Shown here one piece after another: positions 34,690 to 41,948 of a stretch of DNA of 64,000 nucleotides (position 1 is the stretch's first letter; the number at the start of each line of letters is the position of its first letter). The stretch is from IMG/VR virus record IMGVR_UViG_3300006028_000011, positions 1 through 64,000 of that record; one strand, given 5' to 3'. The notes under the pieces were generated by a model. It did not search any database. It had not been told where the DNA came from and was given only the letters and a program-made list of their open reading frames with translations. Both the position numbers and the translations under genes were made by a program. Origin of the DNA: a virus.

Positions 34690-34974
34690 CTACAGCACCT
34701 CGAAGGGGCGGGCCGCCGCCACGAGGCTGGTCGACAGGAAGATGGCGGCCGCGGCCGCGTCGAGGGACTCACCCTCCGTGGGCTCGTTCCAGTTGAAGTA
34801 GCAGGCGTACTCCGGCGACTCGTTCAGGATGTTGGCGCCCTGGACGGCGCGCACGCCGGTGGCGAGCTGCACCCAGCGTCCGGACTGGCGGTCGATCAGC
34901 GTCGGCACGCCGCCGGCGCCGATGACGACCTCGAAGCGCGGCTCCTCGGGGCTGGCGATGGCGGTGATGGCCAC
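34690..34974 (-). CDS. Hypothetical protein
   Basis: The 94-residue product has TLIDRQSGRWVQLATG and ACYFNWNEPTEGESL. The ligand-like first part resembles those of its neighbours, suggesting small related domains. No function is known. Confidence 0.5.
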   Translation of the reverse strand: MAITAIASPEEPRFEVVIGAGGVPTLIDRQSGRWVQLATGVRAVQGANILNESPEYACYFNWNEPTEGESLDAAAAAIFLSTSLVAAARPFEVL

Positions 34975-35361
34975 CTACCGGCCCTCCGCCACCCAGTCGC
35001 CGTCGGGGGCGGCGGCCTGGGCGTCCTCGTCGCTCTCGATCGCGCGCGCCAGCACCGAGCCCGGCACGACCGCGATCCACTCGTCGCCGCAGAGCCACTG
35101 CCACCAGCCGTTGGCGAAGCGCACGCGCTGCCCGTCGAACAGCACGACCTCCGTCGGGGCGGCCGGCTGCTGTGAGATCATTGACATCGCGAACTCCTCC
35201 TGGGGGTTCAGGAGACCCGGGCGGTGCTTGCCGGCAGCCTGGGTCTCGTCGTACATGGGGGCGGCCACCTTCGCGCCGCTCCCTGCCTGGCGGTCTCGAC
35301 GCAGCGGGAAGCGCCGCACGCCGCGCGGTCGCATCTTCTCGTCGGGCCCGATGACGGTCAT
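34975..35361 (-). CDS. Hypothetical protein with two possible starts
   Basis: The 128-residue frame starts at ATG 35361 after GGGGGAGG. A second ATG at 35187 (MSMISQQPAAPTE) has an excellent AGGAGG at 8-base spacing and gives 70 residues with VVLFDGQRVRFANGWWQWLCGDE. Both may be used. No family is recognised. Confidence 0.5.
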   Translation of the reverse strand: MTVIGPDEKMRPRGVRRFPLRRDRQAGSGAKVAAPMYDETQAAGKHRPGLLNPQEEFAMSMISQQPAAPTEVVLFDGQRVRFANGWWQWLCGDEWIAVVPGSVLARAIESDEDAQAAAPDGDWVAEGR

Positions 35362-35364
35362 GGC

Positions 35365-35853
35365 CTACGCGGCCTCCCCCGCGAGCAGGCTGAGGGCGCG
35401 CCGCGCGGCCCGCTCCAGCCGGTCGAGCCGCCGCCGCGGCGGGGTCATCAGCGTCCGCGCCGTCCAGGCCGCCTCGCGCGCGATCCGGTCCGCCAGGCCC
35501 GGGAACCGCGCCTCGACGCGCTCGTGGACCTTCATCAGCCGCGCGTACTCGGCGGGCGTGCGCTCGGCGCGCAGCTGGTCTGCGGAGTAGAGGAGCTGGA
35601 CCCGCCACAGCCAGTAGCCGTGCAGGCCGGGGTCGCCGCCCAGATCGAGCAGCACGTCCAGGTCGGCGATCGCGGCCTCCGTGAGGGCCTGCAGGTCGTC
35701 GAGGGCGGTGAGCTCGATTCCGGCGAACTCCAGCGCGTCCGACGCGGTGTCGAGGTGCTGGAGCAACTCCGCCAGCTCGTCGCGCAGCGCCCGCGTCAGG
35801 GGCAGGTGGTCGGCGGGCGTCTCGGGGGTTCCGGTCTGCATGCAGGCCAGCAT
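35365..35853 (-). CDS. Helical hypothetical protein, first gene of the operon
   Basis: The 162-residue product (MLACMQTGTPETPADHLPL) is helical and Leu-rich. No ribosome binding site precedes either ATG (35853 or 35841), so the mRNA may be leaderless. A TTGACA hexamer lies at 35877-35872 on this strand. It heads the minus-strand run down to 32.5 kb. Confidence 0.55.
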   Translation of the reverse strand: MLACMQTGTPETPADHLPLTRALRDELAELLQHLDTASDALEFAGIELTALDDLQALTEAAIADLDVLLDLGGDPGLHGYWLWRVQLLYSADQLRAERTPAEYARLMKVHERVEARFPGLADRIAREAAWTARTLMTPPRRRLDRLERAARRALSLLAGEAA

Positions 35854-35917
35854 GTAGCACTTTGTAAGAGATGTCAATACCCCGGTTGAATACCCGGACG
35901 TATTTGGTAGCAAAATG

Positions 35918-35970
35918 TTGCAAGTGGCTCGCGATCGTGGCACAATTAGTCCGAATTGGTCACAATTTGT
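35918..35970 (+). promoter_or_regulatory. AT-rich promoter/operator for the Nudix cassette
   Basis: TTGCAA (35918-35923) and CACAAT (35941-35946) are 17 bases apart. CACAATT occurs twice (35941 and 35961), 20 bases between starts, bracketing the probable transcription start. This is the most AT-rich spot in the window and lies between divergent operons. The HTH-Nudix protein encoded just downstream is the obvious candidate to bind it. Confidence 0.6.
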
Positions 35971-35973
35971 TGC

Positions 35974-36594
35974 ATGACGTTGCGCCCGATCCAGGAAGTG
36001 GCCAAGGAAGAGGGCGTCAACGTGCTGACGCTGTACCGGCTGATCCGAGCCGGGAAGATCGCGCGGTACAAGCGGGCCGGCGATCGTCGGACTTTCGTGG
36101 ACACCGAGCAGGTCCGGGAGGTGCGCGGATTCCGTCGCGTCGCCGGACCCGAGCCGGGCGCCGAGCCGGTTCCCGCCCAGCCGGTCGAGGCCAAGCCGGT
36201 CGTCGCCCTCGCCGTCGTCTCCAGCGATGGCCGCGTCCTGATGACGCGCCGCCGCTTCCCCGAGGGTCGCTTCGCCTGGGGCTTCCCGTCCGGCAACGTG
36301 GAGCCGGGCGAGACGCCCGAGGCCGCCGCCGTGCGCGAGGCCAGCGAGGAGGTCGGCCTGACGATCGAGGTCGAGGGTCGCCTCGGCGAGCGCGTCCACC
36401 CGGTGACCGGCCGGCAGATGATCTACTTCCGCTGCCGGATCATCGAGGGCGTCCCGCACCTCGTCGACCACGACGAGCTGGCCGAGGTCCGCTGGGTCAC
36501 GCTGGCCGAGGCTGACGAGCTGGCGGCGCCGCAGGGCGGGATCTTCGAACCGGTCCGCGAGCACCTGCTCCGGCTGTCGGCCGCGGCCGAGTAG
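35974..36594 (+). CDS. HTH-Nudix fusion protein
   Basis: The 206-residue product has an excisionase/MerR-type HTH (RPIQEVAKEEGVNVLTLYRL, then RYKRAGDRRTFVD) followed by a Nudix hydrolase domain with a perfect box, GNVEPGETPEAAAVREASEE then VGL. Nudix domains hydrolyse or bind nucleoside diphosphate-linked compounds such as NAD or ADP-ribose, and when fused to HTH they often act as metabolite-sensing repressors (compare NrtR, which has the reverse order). It starts close to the CACAATT repeats, which suggests autoregulation. Confidence 0.8.
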   Translation: MTLRPIQEVAKEEGVNVLTLYRLIRAGKIARYKRAGDRRTFVDTEQVREVRGFRRVAGPEPGAEPVPAQPVEAKPVVALAVVSSDGRVLMTRRRFPEGRFAWGFPSGNVEPGETPEAAAVREASEEVGLTIEVEGRLGERVHPVTGRQMIYFRCRIIEGVPHLVDHDELAEVRWVTLAEADELAAPQGGIFEPVREHLLRLSAAAE

Positions 36595-36601
36595 TGGCCG
36601 C

Positions 36602-36880
36602 GTGCCGCTGAGCCTGACGTTCACCGGCCACGCCCTGCGCGCGATGATGGACGAGGACATCGACTTCGACGAGGTCCGCGGCGCCATCGAGCGAGAGGAC
36701 GTGATCGAGCGGTACGAGAGCGATAGGCCGTACCCGAGCAGGCTGCTGCTCGGCCGCAGCGGCCCGCGGCCACTCCACGTCGTGGTGGCGACCGACGAGG
36801 CTGGCGGCCACATCGTGATCACGGCGTACGTCCCCGATCCGACCCGCTGGAGCGGCGATTTCCGCAGGAGGACGACATGA
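36602..36880 (+). CDS. DUF4258-type toxin-like protein
   Basis: The 92-residue product has FTGHALRAMMDEDIDFDEV, YESDRPYPSRLLLG and LHVVVATDEAGGHIVITAYVP ending DPTRW, matching DUF4258 proteins, which are RelE-like and usually paired with a YgiT-type zinc-finger antitoxin, as here. The next gene overlaps by 4 bases. Confidence 0.75.
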   Translation: MPLSLTFTGHALRAMMDEDIDFDEVRGAIEREDVIERYESDRPYPSRLLLGRSGPRPLHVVVATDEAGGHIVITAYVPDPTRWSGDFRRRTT

Positions 36881-37110
36881 GCGAGCGGCTGTGCGTGATC
36901 TGCCGGACCGGCCGGCTCGCCGCCGGGCACGCGACCTTCGTCCACGAGCGCGCCGACCACGTCAGCGTGGTGCGTGGCGTCCCGGCCGAGGTCTGCGACA
37001 ATTGCGGCGAGCCGTACTTCGACGAGGCGGTGGCCCGTCGCCTGCTCGCCCTCGCCCGCCAGAGCGAACAGCTCGGGCTCGACGTGGGCGTGCGCCAGTA
37101 CGTCGCGTGA
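36877..37110 (+). CDS. YgiT/MqsA-type zinc-finger antitoxin
   Basis: The 77-residue product starts MSERLCVICRTGRL and has VPAEVCDNCGEPYFDEAVARRL, the two CxxC knuckles of the MqsA N-terminal domain without the DNA-binding C-terminal half. It forms a toxin-antitoxin-like pair with the upstream DUF4258 gene. Confidence 0.75.
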   Translation: MSERLCVICRTGRLAAGHATFVHERADHVSVVRGVPAEVCDNCGEPYFDEAVARRLLALARQSEQLGLDVGVRQYVA

Positions 37111-38003
37111 CGGCCGCGCGCACTCCCGACGGACGTCCGCTGACCGTCGCCGCGATCATCCCCCACCCCGACGGGCGCCCGGAGGTGCTCATGTCCGGTC
37201 GCGTGGGAGCGGCCGGCAGCGCCTGGTTCTGGATCGGCGGCCACGTCGACGAGGGCGAGGAGCCGGCCGAGGCTGCGCTGCGCGAGATCGGCGAGGAGCT
37301 GGAGGCGGACGACCCCCACGTCGTGCGCCTGCTCGGCGTCCTCGACCTCCACGCCGACGTGTCCGGCATCTGGGGCGAGGGCTTCGAGCGCGGCTTCCAG
37401 GTCTGCTACGTCCAGGTATCGCTCGGGTCGGCCAGGGTCCGCGTGAGGGACCACGACGAGCTGACCCTGGTCGGCTGGAAGCCGATCGCGGACGTCGCCG
37501 AGGCGGTGGCCTCCCTGCCGGCCGAGGTCGGGGCGGCCGCCGTGCGCTTCGCTCGCGAGGCGCTGGACCTGCGGCCGGTCGCCTGCACCTTCACCGTCCG
37601 CGGCGGCCAGCTGCTCATGGTCCGCCGTCGCGAGCCGGAGGGGACGCTCGACTGGCACACCCCGGCCGGCAAGGTCGAGCCCGGCGAGACGCCCGAGCAG
37701 GCCGCGGCCAGGGAGGCCGAGGAGGAGGCCGGCGTGGTCGTGGAGGTCACGGGCTACCTCGGCAGCCGGGTTCATCCCGCGACCGGCCAGCCGCTTCTGT
37801 ACTTCGCCTGCCGCTGGATCAGCGGCGAGGCCCAGCTCCGCGAGCCCCAGAAGGCGCGCGCTGTCGAGTGGACTCCGATCCCCGAGGCGCTCGCGCGCTG
37901 GGACGGGCTCAAGGGCGGCGTGTTCCCGGCGGTGCGGGAGTATCTCGAAGGCGCGTGGACCGCGCACGTCGCCAAGACAGGCGCCCGGCCGGCGGGCGAG
38001 TAG
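37107..38003 (+). CDS. Tandem Nudix hydrolase
   Basis: The 298-residue product holds two Nudix domains. The first box, GGHVDEGEEPAEAALREI then GEEL, lacks the usual Gly after the EExG core. The second, GKVEPGETPEQAAAREAEEE then AGV, is complete. Two fused domains could hydrolyse different substrates or one could be regulatory. The GTG overlaps the antitoxin stop, so it is part of the same operon as the HTH-Nudix gene. Confidence 0.75.
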   Translation: MTAARTPDGRPLTVAAIIPHPDGRPEVLMSGRVGAAGSAWFWIGGHVDEGEEPAEAALREIGEELEADDPHVVRLLGVLDLHADVSGIWGEGFERGFQVCYVQVSLGSARVRVRDHDELTLVGWKPIADVAEAVASLPAEVGAAAVRFAREALDLRPVACTFTVRGGQLLMVRRREPEGTLDWHTPAGKVEPGETPEQAAAREAEEEAGVVVEVTGYLGSRVHPATGQPLLYFACRWISGEAQLREPQKARAVEWTPIPEALARWDGLKGGVFPAVREYLEGAWTAHVAKTGARPAGE

Positions 38004-38024
38004 CGGGGGCGTAAGCTGGCGACC

Positions 38025-38216
38025 ATGGCGACCGATCCGGCCTGGGACGCGATCGACCAGGAGATCCTCGACATGTACGCAGCGAACCCTGGCCTCAAGG
38101 ATGAGCTGGACGAGCTGGAGCGGCAGATCGAGGCCGGCGACGCTGACGGCATCCCCGACGCCGAGGTCCGCCGCCAACTGCTGGAGCTGGGCGTCCCCCT
38201 CGACGAGGACGCGTAG
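38025..38216 (+). CDS. Antitoxin-like small acidic protein
   Basis: The 63-residue product is acidic and helical (LKDELDELERQIEAGDADGI, EVRRQLLELG), typical of antitoxins that sit before ParE/RelE toxins. The toxin-like gene follows 22 bases later. Confidence 0.6.
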   Translation: MATDPAWDAIDQEILDMYAANPGLKDELDELERQIEAGDADGIPDAEVRRQLLELGVPLDEDA

Positions 38217-38237
38217 CTGGCACCCGACCGGCTGCGG

Positions 38238-38492
38238 GTGTACTGGACTCCCCGGGCGCTGGTGCAGCTCCGCGCCCTGGCGAAGCGGGCTCCCGTCCAG
38301 GCCGCCGCCGTGCATCGAGCCGTGAACTGGCTGGCCGAACGCGGGCTCCCGGAGCTGGGTCGCCGCGACCCCGGCGGAAAGAGCCGGCGCGTCTGGCTGG
38401 TGCCGCCCCAGGAGGTGCTGTACCTGGCCCGCGACGGGGGGCTGTGGGTACTGGCCATCCGCGACAGCCGGCGGCGGCTGGAGCCCTGGTAG
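38238..38492 (+). CDS. ParE/RelE-type toxin-like protein
   Basis: The 84-residue product begins VYWTPRALVQLRALAKRAP and ends VLYLARDGGLWVLAIRDSRR, the RelE fold pattern with the C-terminal Arg pair. It follows an antitoxin-like gene. The GTG start is inferred from family N termini, since the ribosome binding site is weak. Confidence 0.6.
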   Translation: MYWTPRALVQLRALAKRAPVQAAAVHRAVNWLAERGLPELGRRDPGGKSRRVWLVPPQEVLYLARDGGLWVLAIRDSRRRLEPW

Positions 38493-38496
38493 CGCG

Positions 38497-38814
38497 ATGC
38501 CCCTGACTCCGGACGACCCCGTCGACCCGGCCGATCCGCGCGAGATCGAGTACTGGCTGTCCGATCCGACGCTGCGGGCGAACCTGGAGTCGCTCCTGAG
38601 CAGCGAGGAACGCAACCTCCCGATACCCGAGAAGGCCCGGCTGATCGCGGACCGGATCGACGACGAGGCCGCGGCGCTGTTGGAGGACTCGGAGCTGCGA
38701 GCCGACCTGGAGGACTTCGTGCGCCGCGCCGAGCGGGGCGAGCTGGAGCCCGGGGTGTCCCACAACGAAGCCCGTCGGATCGTGGGCCTGCCGCCGCTGC
38801 CCGAGTACGACTGA
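38497..38814 (+). CDS. Orphan antitoxin-like protein
   Basis: The 105-residue product has LRADLEDFVRRAERGELEPG and SHNEARRIVGLP, echoing the antitoxin at 38025 (ELERQIEAGDADGI...RRQLLELG). No toxin follows it. It may be an extra or relic antitoxin. Confidence 0.55.
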   Translation: MPLTPDDPVDPADPREIEYWLSDPTLRANLESLLSSEERNLPIPEKARLIADRIDDEAAALLEDSELRADLEDFVRRAERGELEPGVSHNEARRIVGLPPLPEYD

Positions 38815-38832
38815 AGCGCCCGCTGCCGTAGC

Positions 38833-39018
38833 TCAGCCACGGGCCCGCTCCTCGCGCAGCCGTCGGGCGATGCGCTCGCGCACCAGCACGACGACCTGGC
38901 GAAAGACCTCGTACGTCGAGCCCAGGGTGGCGACCCGGGCGCTGAGGCCGGCGTTCTCCGCCTCCAGCTCGGCGATCCGCCGGCTGGCCGCGGTCAGCTC
39001 GTCGGGGTCGGCCGTCAC
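38833..39018 (-). CDS. Small coiled-coil protein
   Basis: The 61-residue product (MTADPDELTAASRRIAELEA) is one long charged helix. It is the last gene of the minus-strand operon. No function is known. Confidence 0.5.
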   Translation of the reverse strand: MTADPDELTAASRRIAELEAENAGLSARVATLGSTYEVFRQVVVLVRERIARRLREERARG

Positions 39019-39386
39019 GCCGCCCTCCTGCCGACTCGCCGGGCCGCCAGGACCTCGTCGCCGCGGCTGCGGGCGAACGCCTCCGCGTCAGGCTGGGCGC
39101 GGGCGCAGTAGATGGCCCGGCCCGGGTCGCAACGCCGGCACTCCGTCATGTGGCGGCGGAGCTTCGCCAGCAGCCGCTCGGAGTCCCGGTCGGCCACCTC
39201 CTGGATGCGCCGGACGCGGGTAGCGAACACCTCCTCCCTGCGCGCCGCGGCGAACGCCTCGGCGTCCGGGCGCGCCACCGGGCAGTAGATCCCGCGGGCG
39301 GGGTTGCAGCGCCGGCACGAGCCGCCGCGGCCGCCGCTGATGTGGGCGCGCAGGCGGGCGAGGAGGACGGCGGAGGAGTCAGCCAC
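39015..39386 (-). CDS. Protein with a duplicated Cys-rich module
   Basis: The 123-residue product contains the same ~48-residue unit twice. Each has LLA[RK]LR.H, C-x2-C-(N/D)P-(A/G)R-(G/A)IYC and RPDAEAFA followed by EV.A.R. Each unit has three Cys that could bind a metal with His. The copies are ~60% identical, showing an internal duplication. Unrecognised family. Confidence 0.6.
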   Translation of the reverse strand: MADSSAVLLARLRAHISGGRGGSCRRCNPARGIYCPVARPDAEAFAAARREEVFATRVRRIQEVADRDSERLLAKLRRHMTECRRCDPGRAIYCARAQPDAEAFARSRGDEVLAARRVGRRAA

Positions 39387-39909
39387 CGGCCACCTCCGCG
39401 ACGTACTTCGCCCGCCTGGCGGCCCAGCCGAAGCACAGGTCGGCCGGCTCGCCGGTCGCCTTGAACGGCCGGCCGCCGGCCTGGGGCGGGGCGTATTCCA
39501 GCGGGCTCGCCTCCACGACCATCCGGGATGGGTGCCGGTAGCGCACCGGCCGCCGCATCCCCTGGTGACAGAAGAACGGCTGACCGCGGATCACGAGGTC
39601 GTCGAGCAGCTCCTGGTCGCCGTCCGCGTCCGGATCTCCGCGACGCTCAGGCGAGCCGGGGCGGAAGGCGCAGTCGGCGCACATGGAAGACCGGCAGCCG
39701 AACAGCGGCCCCTCGCTCCTGGGCTCGGCCTGCTCGACGTCGTACTCCGGCTCCCAGCAGGTGCAGCCGGACGGACCGCGGGCGGCGCTGCCCATGCAGC
39801 ACATCCCGGTCATCGGCGTCTCCGGCCAGTCGCGATGGACGTCGAAGTGGACGAAGCTCTCGACGGCCGGCCGCCGCCCGGCGTTCCGCTGGGCGCGATC
39901 AGAGGTCAT
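39379..39909 (-). CDS. Cys-rich hypothetical protein (actinophage type)
   Basis: The 176-residue product has GMCCMG, GCTCW, CRSSMCADCAFRPGSPERR and PFFCHQGMRRP, a multi-Cys pattern seen in actinophage proteins of unknown role. It probably binds iron-sulphur or zinc. Confidence 0.6.
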   Translation of the reverse strand: MTSDRAQRNAGRRPAVESFVHFDVHRDWPETPMTGMCCMGSAARGPSGCTCWEPEYDVEQAEPRSEGPLFGCRSSMCADCAFRPGSPERRGDPDADGDQELLDDLVIRGQPFFCHQGMRRPVRYRHPSRMVVEASPLEYAPPQAGGRPFKATGEPADLCFGWAARRAKYVAEVAGG

Positions 39910-40417
39910 GCCGCCCCGCCCGCCACTGGCTCGCCGGCATGAACTGGAGCCCGGCCGCCTCCGCGCACCCCTCGTCCTCGGGCCGGTCGCCGACCATCAG
40001 GCCCAGGGCGGGCGGGTAGGTCTCGCCCGGGTGCCGCTGGGCCATCGCCAGGGCGGCCTCGATCACGAGCCCCGGGCGCGGCTTCCGGCACCAGCAGGCG
40101 CGGTCCGCCGGGTCGATGGCATCTGGGTGGTGGGGGCAGGCCGCGATCGAATCGAACAGGCCGCCGCACTGGCGCTGCGTCTCGGCCATGGCCGCCTGGA
40201 CGCGCTCCCAGGTCACGCGGCCCTTGGCGACCCCCCCCTGGTTGCTGACGCCGACGATGCGCCAGCCGGCCGCCCGGTAGCGGTAGAGCAGGTTCGGGAC
40301 CTCGGGGTAGACGTGGACGTCCTCCGGGCCGCCGACGTAGTGGCCCAGCTCGTCGACGCTCCAGCGAACGGTGCCGTCGATGTCCAGGTAGAGGACGGGG
40401 ACGCGGGGCCCGATCAC
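39899..40417 (-). CDS. HAD phosphatase, GmhB/HisB-N-like
   Basis: The 172-residue product has VLYLDIDGTVRW (motif I), GVSNQGGVAKG (motif II), the zinc-binding loop CPHHPDAIDPADRACWCRKP and MVGDRPED (motif IV). These are the marks of D,D-heptose 1,7-bisphosphate phosphatase relatives, which also include polynucleotide 3'-phosphatases. In a phage a DNA- or sugar-phosphatase role is equally possible. The GTG overlaps the preceding stop. Confidence 0.8.
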   Translation of the reverse strand: MIGPRVPVLYLDIDGTVRWSVDELGHYVGGPEDVHVYPEVPNLLYRYRAAGWRIVGVSNQGGVAKGRVTWERVQAAMAETQRQCGGLFDSIAACPHHPDAIDPADRACWCRKPRPGLVIEAALAMAQRHPGETYPPALGLMVGDRPEDEGCAEAAGLQFMPASQWRAGRHDL

Positions 40418-40845
40418 CCGACCGCCTGCACCCGCTCGTCGCCCGCCAGTTGGGGGACCATGAGTCGGACTCCGTGGATGCGCGCGCACTCGTCAGCCAG
40501 GCCCTGGGCCAGCGCGAGGTTCTTGCGGGCCGGCGAGACGTAGTGGTCGATCGCAGTCCGGAACATCTCCACGTCCCAGAAGTCGATCTGCACCGCCCTG
40601 CCCTTGAAGCTCCCGATCAACGGGACGCCCTCGTCGTCGCGCATCTTGCGCACCTCCTTGCGCACCCACTCGACCAGCTGGGCGCGACCGAGAAGCGCGG
40701 TCAGGTCGGGGAACTCGCTCTCCGCAATCCCGGCCAGCACGGCGTAGTCCACGCCGTCAGGCCCAGCCACGGCGACGGCGCCCTTCAGGCGCTCGAGCAG
40801 CGGATCGAGTGCGTCGGCGGCGACGTGGCGCTTCGTGCTTCTCAC
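40414..40845 (-). CDS. Hypothetical protein
   Basis: The 143-residue product (VRSTKRHVAADALDPLLERL) is helical with a central VEWVRKEVRKMRDDEGVPLI and a QIDFWDVEMFR segment. No family is recognised. The GTG overlaps the HTH gene stop. Confidence 0.55.
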   Translation of the reverse strand: MRSTKRHVAADALDPLLERLKGAVAVAGPDGVDYAVLAGIAESEFPDLTALLGRAQLVEWVRKEVRKMRDDEGVPLIGSFKGRAVQIDFWDVEMFRTAIDHYVSPARKNLALAQGLADECARIHGVRLMVPQLAGDERVQAVG

Positions 40846-41102
40846 TGGGCCTTCCTCCGGAGCTGGATGACGTTCTCTGTCGTCCTGCCTGGTGCCGGTG
40901 ACCGAGAAACCTGGGTCGGTTTCTCGGTCGGACCTGACCGAGAAACCTGGGTCGTTTTCTCGGTCAGGTACCACTGCACCGTTGACAGCGAGAGGCCCAA
41001 TGTCCGGGCGATCCCCCGCTGCCTCATGCCGGCCGCGTGCAGGTCGCGGATGGCCTTGCGCCGTCGCTGGCGGGTTTCGGCATCGTCACGAGGCATGGGC
41101 AC
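40842..41102 (-). CDS. Small HTH protein with 12-residue repeats
   Basis: The 86-residue product has an N-terminal HTH (RDLHAAGMRQRGIARTLGLS, STVQWYL) and then two 11-12-residue repeats TEKTTQVSRSGP / TEKPTQVSRSP. The DNA coding the repeats forms two hairpins (see repeat entry). It may be a small regulator. Confidence 0.6.
   Translation of the reverse strand: MPMPRDDAETRQRRRKAIRDLHAAGMRQRGIARTLGLSLSTVQWYLTEKTTQVSRSGPTEKPTQVSRSPAPGRTTENVIQLRRKAQ
40900..40967. repeat. Two consecutive perfect hairpins at 36-bp period
   Basis: GACCGAGAAAC (40900-40910) pairs with GTTTCTCGGTC (40919-40929). CTGACCGAGAAA (40934-40945) pairs with TTTCTCGGTCAG (40956-40967). The two units are direct copies inside the HTH gene and encode its amino-acid repeats. 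Confidence 0.75.
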
Positions 41103-41217
41103 GCTCCGGCGGGTAGTCGCCGGCCTCGGTCCTGCGTCGCTCGATGGCCGCCGCCATGACGATGGCGAGCCGGTCCGGCACGACGACAGGCCACGCGAGG
41201 GCCAGGTTGGCGCTCAC
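41086..41217 (-). CDS. 43-residue hypothetical protein
   Basis: VSANLALAWPVVVPDRLAIV forms one hydrophobic helix followed by an Arg-rich part. It overlaps both neighbours (GTGA upstream). Function is unknown. Confidence 0.45.
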   Translation of the reverse strand: MSANLALAWPVVVPDRLAIVMAAAIERRRTEAGDYPPERAHAS

Positions 41218-41498
41218 GCTGGAGCGACCTCCTCGGCCGTGTCCGCGACCAGCCGGTAGCCGGTAGTGGTCGGGCGGAAGCGGTCGATGCGGATGCGGGT
41301 CAGCCGGCCGCCCTTCTTCGCGCCGACCCGGCGGCAGAGTGCGACCGGGACGACCTCCTCGACGTAGCCCATCTCGCCGGAGCTCCAGTACCTGTGGCGG
41401 TGCGTGCCGAGCCGGACGACCTCGATGCGGCGCCCCTCCGAGCGCGGGTCGTTGTCGGCCCACACCTGACCGGGCCGCACGACGGGCAGGTCAGCCAC
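41214..41498 (-). CDS. DUF6354-like hypothetical protein
   Basis: The 94-residue product starts VADLPVVRPGQVWADNDPRS and ends RIRIDRFRPTTTGYRLV, a pattern shared by small uncharacterised actinophage proteins (PGQVWxDNDPR...RFRPTxTGY). The role is unknown. Confidence 0.6.
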   Translation of the reverse strand: MADLPVVRPGQVWADNDPRSEGRRIEVVRLGTHRHRYWSSGEMGYVEEVVPVALCRRVGAKKGGRLTRIRIDRFRPTTTGYRLVADTAEEVAPA

Positions 41499-41637
41499 GG
41501 CTCGCCTGCTCCAGGGCCGCGACGCAGCGCGCCTCCACCAGGTCGCGCTCCTCCTCCGTGCGGCTGGCCCACCAGTGGGCCAGCGTGGACTCGGTGTCGA
41601 CGAGGACGGCGATCAGGGCGCGGGCTGCGGGAGTCAC
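41491..41637 (-). CDS. 48-residue hypothetical protein
   Basis: This frame reads VTPAARALIAVLVDTESTLA then HWWASRTEEERDLVEARCVA. Start and stop both overlap neighbouring genes, which supports it. No family is recognised. Confidence 0.5.
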   Translation of the reverse strand: MTPAARALIAVLVDTESTLAHWWASRTEEERDLVEARCVAALEQASRG

Positions 41638-41948
41638 CCGACGGCCGTCAGCAGGCGGAGCTGGCCGGCGCGCTCCCGCTCCTCGTAGTCCGGCTCCCAG
41701 GCCGCGATGATCTCGGCGACGGTGCGCTCGTCGTCACCCTCGCTGAACGGCACGCTGTTGGCCCAGCCCGGGTCCGCCGGCATCTGTCGGTTGAGGGAGG
41801 CGTAGGCGCCCATGGTGCACGCCTCGGACTCGTTCTTGGCGATCCGCTCGGCCTCGCGGGCGCTGCCGGCCATGACGTAGACGACGTCACTGATCTCCAC
41901 GCGGTACAGCCGCGACGGTGTCAGGGTCGGTTCGATCTCGGGTGTCAC
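41634..41948 (-). CDS. Hypothetical protein
   Basis: The 104-residue product has LYRVEISDVVYVMAGSAREA, as in small proteins with a DUF-type beta-alpha N terminus, and an acidic C-terminal half. It overlaps its neighbours. Confidence 0.55.
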   Translation of the reverse strand: MTPEIEPTLTPSRLYRVEISDVVYVMAGSAREAERIAKNESEACTMGAYASLNRQMPADPGWANSVPFSEGDDERTVAEIIAAWEPDYEERERAGQLRLLTAVG

